Source of the DNA: Mesocentrotus franciscanus
Lineage: Eukaryota > Echinodermata > Echinoidea > Camarodonta > Strongylocentrotidae
Length of the DNA stretch: 64,000 nt
Reading direction: 5' to 3'
Assembly (NCBI GenBank): GCA_037976565.1
Contig: CP137686.1
Location: 4,795,876 to 4,859,875, forward strand
The first letter of the stretch is position 1. Each line of letters begins with the position of its first letter. The position numbers were made by a program, and so were the translations under genes. A model generated the notes under the pieces. The model was given only the letters and a program-made list of their open reading frames with translations, did no database searches and was not told the DNA's origin. Of this stretch, positions 58,520-64,000 are shown one piece after another.

Positions 58520-58612
58520 CTAGCGAGGAATTTCGGAACACAATGGAGATAGGCCAACTGTATATTGACCTTTGTTATCATTTTCATGTTTCCAGGGGCA
58601 TTCCTCATTTTC
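58520..58612 (-). CDS. Possible terminal exon of an unknown gene
   Basis: After an acceptor-like TTTGTTTCTTTTTCAAG, one frame reads ENEECPWKHENDNKGQYTVG, LSPLCSEIPR and stops (TAG, 58522-58520). The composition is protein-like, with a CPW motif and a second Cys. I do not recognise a family. CPW occurs in IL-17-type cytokines, but the spacing here is not convincing. No partner exon was found. It may be chance. Confidence 0.18.
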   Translation of the reverse strand, partial: ENEECPWKHENDNKGQYTVGLSPLCSEIPR

Positions 58613-58837
58613 CTTGAAAAAGAAACAAAATTTGAAGTCTCATTCAAACAATTAGGACACATTTGTTGAAAGTTTGTTTATATGGTGCATATAGGGCGAA
58701 TGATCGGTTTTATCAGAATTAATTTGTAATGAGTTTATTCGATGATCTATGTACGACCATTTTCTTTTTTCTTAGCGGGGCGGGCGGGGGAGAGGGGTTC
58801 CGCCATGCACCCGTGAAGAATCTTTTCCGTGTACTCC

Positions 58838-58882
58838 CAAAAAAAAAAAAATAAAAATAAATAAATAAAATAAATAAAATAA

Positions 58883-58915
<33 letters not shown>

Positions 58916-59025
58916 AGATAAATAAATAGGATTAAAATAATAAATAAATGAGTAAATTAAGTAAATAATAAAATAAATACAATTAAATTAAACAAATGAA
59001 TAAACGAATTAATTAATTAAATAAA
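58838..59025. repeat. AAAT/AAT microsatellite
   Basis: Poly-A followed by AAATA and AAT runs, decaying to AATTAATT. Confidence 0.9.
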
Positions 59026-62000
59026 TTGTCCTTACATTATGTTTGGTAGATCCCTTGGTAAATCCGGGCCCTTTATCATCAAGACATTAGTTTGTATTGG
59101 ACTTTTTCTACCTCCAATTATGCTGCAACTATTACCGTACAACATATTAAATCAACCGCCTAAATTACTATTTATTGGAAAATACTAAAGATTATATTGA
59201 TTGTAGTGAAAACAATTAATAATTAATTTGGAGAAAATGGAATTAATTGTAACTGTTTAAAAGTTATTAAATGGCCCAGATCAAATAGAAATATGTGTAA
59301 GCTTCATACTTAATACCTCAGTCACATCAACGAAACCGACACCGGACCGACACTGATCGAAAGAACAGTTACATTACCACGAATGGTCAGAAATTGGTTG
59401 GATTGGATTCGGTGTAGAGTCGATCTGGTGGTGTGACTGAGTGAGATGTAAGACATGAAAAGCGGATAAATGCAGCATCTTGATGGTAAGATAACATTAT
59501 TTTCATGATAGTGACCTTAAATGTCATACTGCTGTCAGAAGGGTCATGTGAAGATGAGATGAGATTAGCGGGAAGATTTTCGAGGGAAACCAACGGGAAC
59601 CTCACGGCTGGAGGACATTCCTAGTTTACGGTAGTTGCTCGACGCGGCTACTGTTTGTTCTGTTCTCCTCCTTTACAAGAAACGGTCTACAACTAGAAGC
59701 AATTGGAAAATGTTGATTATGTGTAGTACTTAAAAATTGATGTAAATTTTGGTGTTTTCAACGGAGAAAAATAAAGAGAAATTGACTTAATCTTGCTGGA
59801 AATCTCATGCATTGCACAAAATTAATGTGACTATGGCCTGTATAAGAACCACACACATGGTATCCCTGCACGTGCATGCGCTAATTCCAAGGAGCTTTAG
59901 AAATTATATTCTGTTTTCAGCTCCCTCACGACTCACAATGTTGCTCCATCACTACTCGTGTAAGCTCATCATTTATGTCCTCGACGAAGATTCATAATGA
60001 AGTTATTCATTTTTCGTCGGTACAGTTTACCCCTAGAAAAAATTTTGCTAGGAGATTATTACTTCAGGATGTTTGATAATTGATAGAAAACAGTAGACAC
60101 CTTCAAAGTTGTCAAACACAACATGTTTTGTTATTTTAAATTTAATGAGGAGACTCTACACCTTGACTGACCTCTGTAGCTGCAGGGTTCATGACTGTGA
60201 CTGCCGGGAAAAATTGGTCCTGGTCATGTGACTGTCGGCAATCTGACTGATGACATGGTGCACCTGAACCAAGGTGTAAATTTGATGATCTCGCTGCCAT
60301 TTTTCGCACGCGTGCATTTTCATCGAGAATAGCCTCCTTCTCTTCTACTTTTTCCTCTTCTTTTTCCTCTTCATCTTCTTCTCAATCTTACCGTCTTCTT
60401 TTCTTCTTCGGAAGGTAGGTCTACTATTTTGCCCTAAGATAAAGTCACATGTCTAGTATAGCCTAGTACATGTCCTGCTCCCATAGCCATAGGCCTATTA
60501 CAGTCCTTGGCTTTTGGTCTTCAGGCATAGACTAAAACACGATGCTGCAAAGTTTTGAGCCTTACCTTACTTTGTCCCCAGCTCTGCTCGGGTTTTGAGA
60601 GCTACAATATACATAACACCATGGACTTAAAAACTAATAAGTACGAGATATGACTGACATTGACAAGGGTTTATGCCTGCTAACTAGAGTCAGACAAGAA
60701 ACATCACAGTGATGGCTATATTTGCTCTAGTTATGATGTGTAGTGTACTGTCCTATGGCTAGTCCTAGTCCTACTAGGGAAATGTTAGTCTACAGCCCTA
60801 TAATCCCCTGGTCCTACATTATTTTTAGAACCTGTAATACTACTAGTTATTATCAGTGCTTGCAACCTGCGGTATGCCTTTTTTTGCACACACGCCATAC
60901 TAAGACACGCAGCTTGAAACTAAAGAGAGATACATGAGTCACATCCGGGAACTCAAATTCAGATTGATTAGCGTACAGACACTGTTAAATATGTACCTCC
61001 CTTTTGCTTCCGAATGTTTCTTTTCCATCAGATCAAACAAACAAATATTACCACTAATCATTTAAAGTTAAGACCGGTTTTTATGGAGGACACCCCCCCC
61101 CCTCCCCTCTGCCCTTTCCGTGGAATAATGGGCTGGGCCATTTTTTTTTCTTCAAACACTTCAGATCACGAAAGAGAATCAGGCCCCTATAACAATCCTT
61201 TAACCAAAGTGGATTCAATTAACCTGTCTCTAAAGCAGCTGTGTAACATCTGATAAAAGAGGATTTCAAACTTTGTCCAGGCCCTAGCTGCCACAACATT
61301 ACAGGCACAAGTTGGGTACCACATTGTAACTCTATATGCCGCCCTACCATTACATGCCCGGCATAGCATGAGTCCAGTCATTCATTGGGGTGACACTATA
61401 TAGTACCAGGAAGCTTCCCTTGGGAAGGGAGGGGTGACTATTTCTTTCCTTCTTCACAGTAATGTTTCCGTCCCATCCCCACCTCTCTCTCTCTCTCTCT
61501 CTCTTCTCTTTCTCTCCCCCTCTCTCTCTCTCGCACTTTCTCTGACAGTTGATAGGGTAGGGGAAGTCCCCAACCTCCCCGGCTCGCCTCTCCCAACTGA
61601 TATGATAGGCTGTATCTATTTTTATTTACAGAAATTAGCTGAAGTATAGTATGGCCTTTGAGGAGAATAGCTGTAAAAAAAATATCACTCTGCTTGGTAA
61701 CTAGACTAATGCTAGCGAAAAATAGAACAACTGAAGGAAGTTTCCTCGGTATTTTCACCTGGGAATCGGAACATCTGTGAAATAAAACGATACAGCATGA
61801 AGTGCACACCTTGCTGCAATATGCCCCAACTTGTCAGCATTGCAAGTGACCTTTGACCTCGACCCAGGCCTCATCATAGGGGGCAATGAACATTCTATGC
61901 CGCAAGTTTCCATCAGGAGGGCAATTCAAAACAGCACATGCCAATCATTAAGAACATACGAATACAACCCCGAGGCACAATAACACGAATTATTGTGCAG

Positions 62001-62262
62001 TTGGAAGGTAACAAGCCAAGATATTGATGATATTGATTTTTTTCATACGTCGTCATAGTAATAAGACTGGTCTAAGAGTTTTAAACTAGCAGGAGAATGA
62101 TACTTTGCCATACTTTTTGCCATGCGACTCGTTTGCTATTTGGGAATACATGTTCAAAGTCATGTACTCTCCAAATTCAGAGTAGAATGATTCTCTCGAA
62201 AGGGCTAATCTACAAAGATCTAGACCGGTTTTTATGGAGGACACTAGTAAACAATTATACTT
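59026..62262. other. No gene recognised
   Basis: CTT-rich run at 60335-60410, CT block at 61480-61540, and a fragment TAAGACCGGTTTTTATGGAG at 61069 repeated at 62220. The rest is unrecognised on both strands. Confidence 0.4.
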
Positions 62263-62413
62263 TTCGTTTGTCTCGCAATGTGGTCAATAAGGAATCTAAA
62301 AGATCTCGACGTTTCGTGCGCCGCTGCAACACTTCGTCAGGTGATAAAAACTAATGTAAGCAAGGGTGTTTTATACTCTTATTCCTTATTGACCACATTG
62401 CGAGACAAACGAA
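62263..62413 (-). repeat. 33-bp inverted repeat with hammerhead-like core
   Basis: Perfect or near-perfect inverted arms TTCGTTTGTCTCGCAATGTG + GTCAATAAGGAAT at 62263-62295 and 62381-62413. On the minus strand the spacer holds CTGACGA (62340-62334), a GTGT...GCAC stem, then GAAAC (62315-62311) followed by GTCGAGATC. CTGANGA...GAAAC is the conserved core of hammerhead ribozymes known from Penelope-like retroelements. Stems I and III were not found, so activity is doubtful. Confidence 0.5.
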
Positions 62414-62520
62414 TATCACTAGCGATATTATTTTCGATACTACATCCGCAATGAGTAATATATTTAGCATTAATTATACTTTTCCTAACACATTCACAAC
62501 GAAATGTTGTATGACACTTA

Positions 62521-63075
62521 TTAAAGGTACTATGTCCCATTTGCAGGCCAAACAAAATGAAAAGGTTAAATTCCAACGGCATTTGAAAGACAATACTGAT
62601 TTAGAACTTCCCTCCTAACGAAAAGGCTTGAAAATGGTTTTTAGTAGGAAAATAACGACCATCAGTTGTCGAATCGACTTAAGTGATTGCAATCACCTAA
62701 GTAATAGTCTGATTTTTAGACCCTTTTACCTAATGGTCGTACGTTTTGTGCTGGACAAAGATTCAATCAGTTTAATTTTGGCCATTACAAGTAGTGGGTT
62801 ATTGATGTACACAAATGCTCATGTACCTGTTACAGCTCATTTTATGTATGTTATTACCAAAGAAAAAAAAAGATGTCAGTCAGTCACTCAGTAGTGTCTG
62901 TCTGTCTGACAGTGAAATCTAGAAGGTAAACGGGTTTCCTTGCATAATTTGAATACTAGGACACTGCTAATGTTTAAATTTCACAGATAGGACATACTGT
63001 ACATGACATATTCATAATTCCTGCAAAGTTCTACAGAATTTGATTTTGGCTGCGAAAGGGACATAGTATCTTTAA
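62521..63075. mobile_element. TTAA MITE, TACTATGTCCC family, copy 4
   Basis: TTAA flanks; ends AGGTACTATGTCCCATTTGC and the inverse of AGATACTATGTCCCTTTCGC. Inverse orientation to 55090. Confidence 0.9.
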
Positions 63076-64000
63076 AAGACTACTAAATACTTTTCCATTC
63101 ATTTTTATAATGTACAGGAATCAGACATGCACTTACCACTTCCTAAGTTCAAATTGTCAATTTCCTATAATTCGTGTTTGATTGAGTTCCTGCTAAATCG
63201 GTTGGTGATCCAATTATCTAATTTCATGCGTGTTTCACAATGCCAATCTTTCACTTTGATCTTTTAATTTTTGGGTGAGCCATCTATAAACTCCGTCATC
63301 ATCCTTCGAGTCATCACACAGTTGTTTCCCAATGTTTAGCAAAAGAAAGATATTTGAACTCCATCATCGCAACAAATGAAACGAAAGTTTCACATTCGAG
63401 ACAGTCTGAAATAGGAAACTAAACATATTCAACATCATCAATTTGTGAGGTTTAAAAGAAAAAGGATTTCATCAAAAATGCTGAGGCACATAATCCTTTC
63501 ACCGAGTTTACTTGGCATCACATCAATCGTTATTATTTATAACATCAGTCTGTCTTTTATACTTTGTATTATCTACATCATGGTATCTTTTTATACCACA
63601 TGTTTGTGTAGTCCCATATACATCTTTCTGTGTACAGTGCTTGTTACGTTTACCAAGACTGGGCCAAATTTATTATCATTTTGATGATTCCAGAACCTTG
63701 CAGTACGCACCAATATACTTATATGCTACATGATCAACTTTTCTGATCGATTTCACACCGTTTCTTTCACAATGCAATCGAATGACCAGATGGATACCGG
63801 TATAGGAAGGAATTTCTTGAATGCTGTGAGCACCAAAAACGGTAGCCTAGCACGTCTTGTAGCAGAACTGCATGGAGCACCGCGCCTTGAGCACCTTGCG
63901 TGGTGGAATATGTGCGCCGTAAAAACAACCAATATTATTATTATTCATTCAGGTTGACATGTTTTCATAGTATATGAGCGTACGATATATTTGTGATATT
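63076..64000. other. No gene seen; partial GACCAGTTYTGG MITE
   Basis: 63600-63795 repeats the right half of 50063-50458 (CATATACATCTTTCTGTGTA, CCAGAACCTTGCAGTACGCA, TTTCTTTCACAATGCAATCG). The remaining sequence is unrecognised. Confidence 0.5.

Overview
This window is animal nuclear DNA. It is AT-rich and intron-rich, and the gaps between exons are packed with microsatellites, SINE/LINE fragments and short inverted-repeat transposons. Scattered copies of motifs such as TAGGCCTA, and many TTAA-flanked miniature elements, suggest a marine deuterostome invertebrate, most likely an echinoderm. That placement is an inference. No bacterial, viral or organellar genes were seen.

One host gene could be reconstructed. 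It is a carbohydrate sulfotransferase of the CHST15 (GalNAc4S-6ST) type on the minus strand, read from about 19.0 kb down to 0.93 kb. Seven exons join in frame with matching intron phases (0,1,1,2,0,1) and give 420 residues: a membrane anchor and stem, a PAPS-binding P-loop segment (GMPKCGTTDL), the second PAPS motif (RNPTDRLYSDY), and a conserved C-terminus ending in ...DDRFLWND plus a tail. The first exon with the initiator Met is not identified and should lie above 19.0 kb. Two other weak candidates for host transcripts are described, at 19.86-20.49 kb (plus) and 58.5 kb (minus).

Region by region: 0-6.4 kb holds six sulfotransferase exons, with a 0.9-kb CAY-triplet microsatellite, a SINE tail and a 21-bp minisatellite in introns. 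6.4-18.8 kb is a large intron. It contains a LINE 3' end broken by two nested DNA transposons (a 733-bp CAGGGA-ended element and a Harbinger-like GC-rich element) and an 858-bp terminal-inverted-repeat element built from palindromic repeats. 19-25.6 kb holds the anchor exon, a TATA-driven candidate unit, low-complexity CAGTGGCG-type repeats with a gag zinc-knuckle remnant, and a cluster of five hairpins. 25.8-28.1 kb holds a LINE reverse-transcriptase remnant, a GC-rich element with about 10-bp periodicity, and the second 733-bp element. 32-37.3 kb has a second palindrome element, nested MITEs, and a 144-151-bp satellite carrying nuclear-receptor-type DR1 motifs and interrupted by a TTAA MITE. 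38-47 kb is mostly microsatellites and two terminal-inverted-repeat elements. 47.9-63.1 kb has four copies of one TTAA MITE family, a 7SL-like SINE nested in a TA-flanked element, and a small inverted repeat with a hammerhead-like core. The rest is apparently non-coding sequence in which no gene was recognised.

Apart from the sulfotransferase, the visible biology is that of mobile DNA: insertions into insertions, whose order can be read from target-site duplications.
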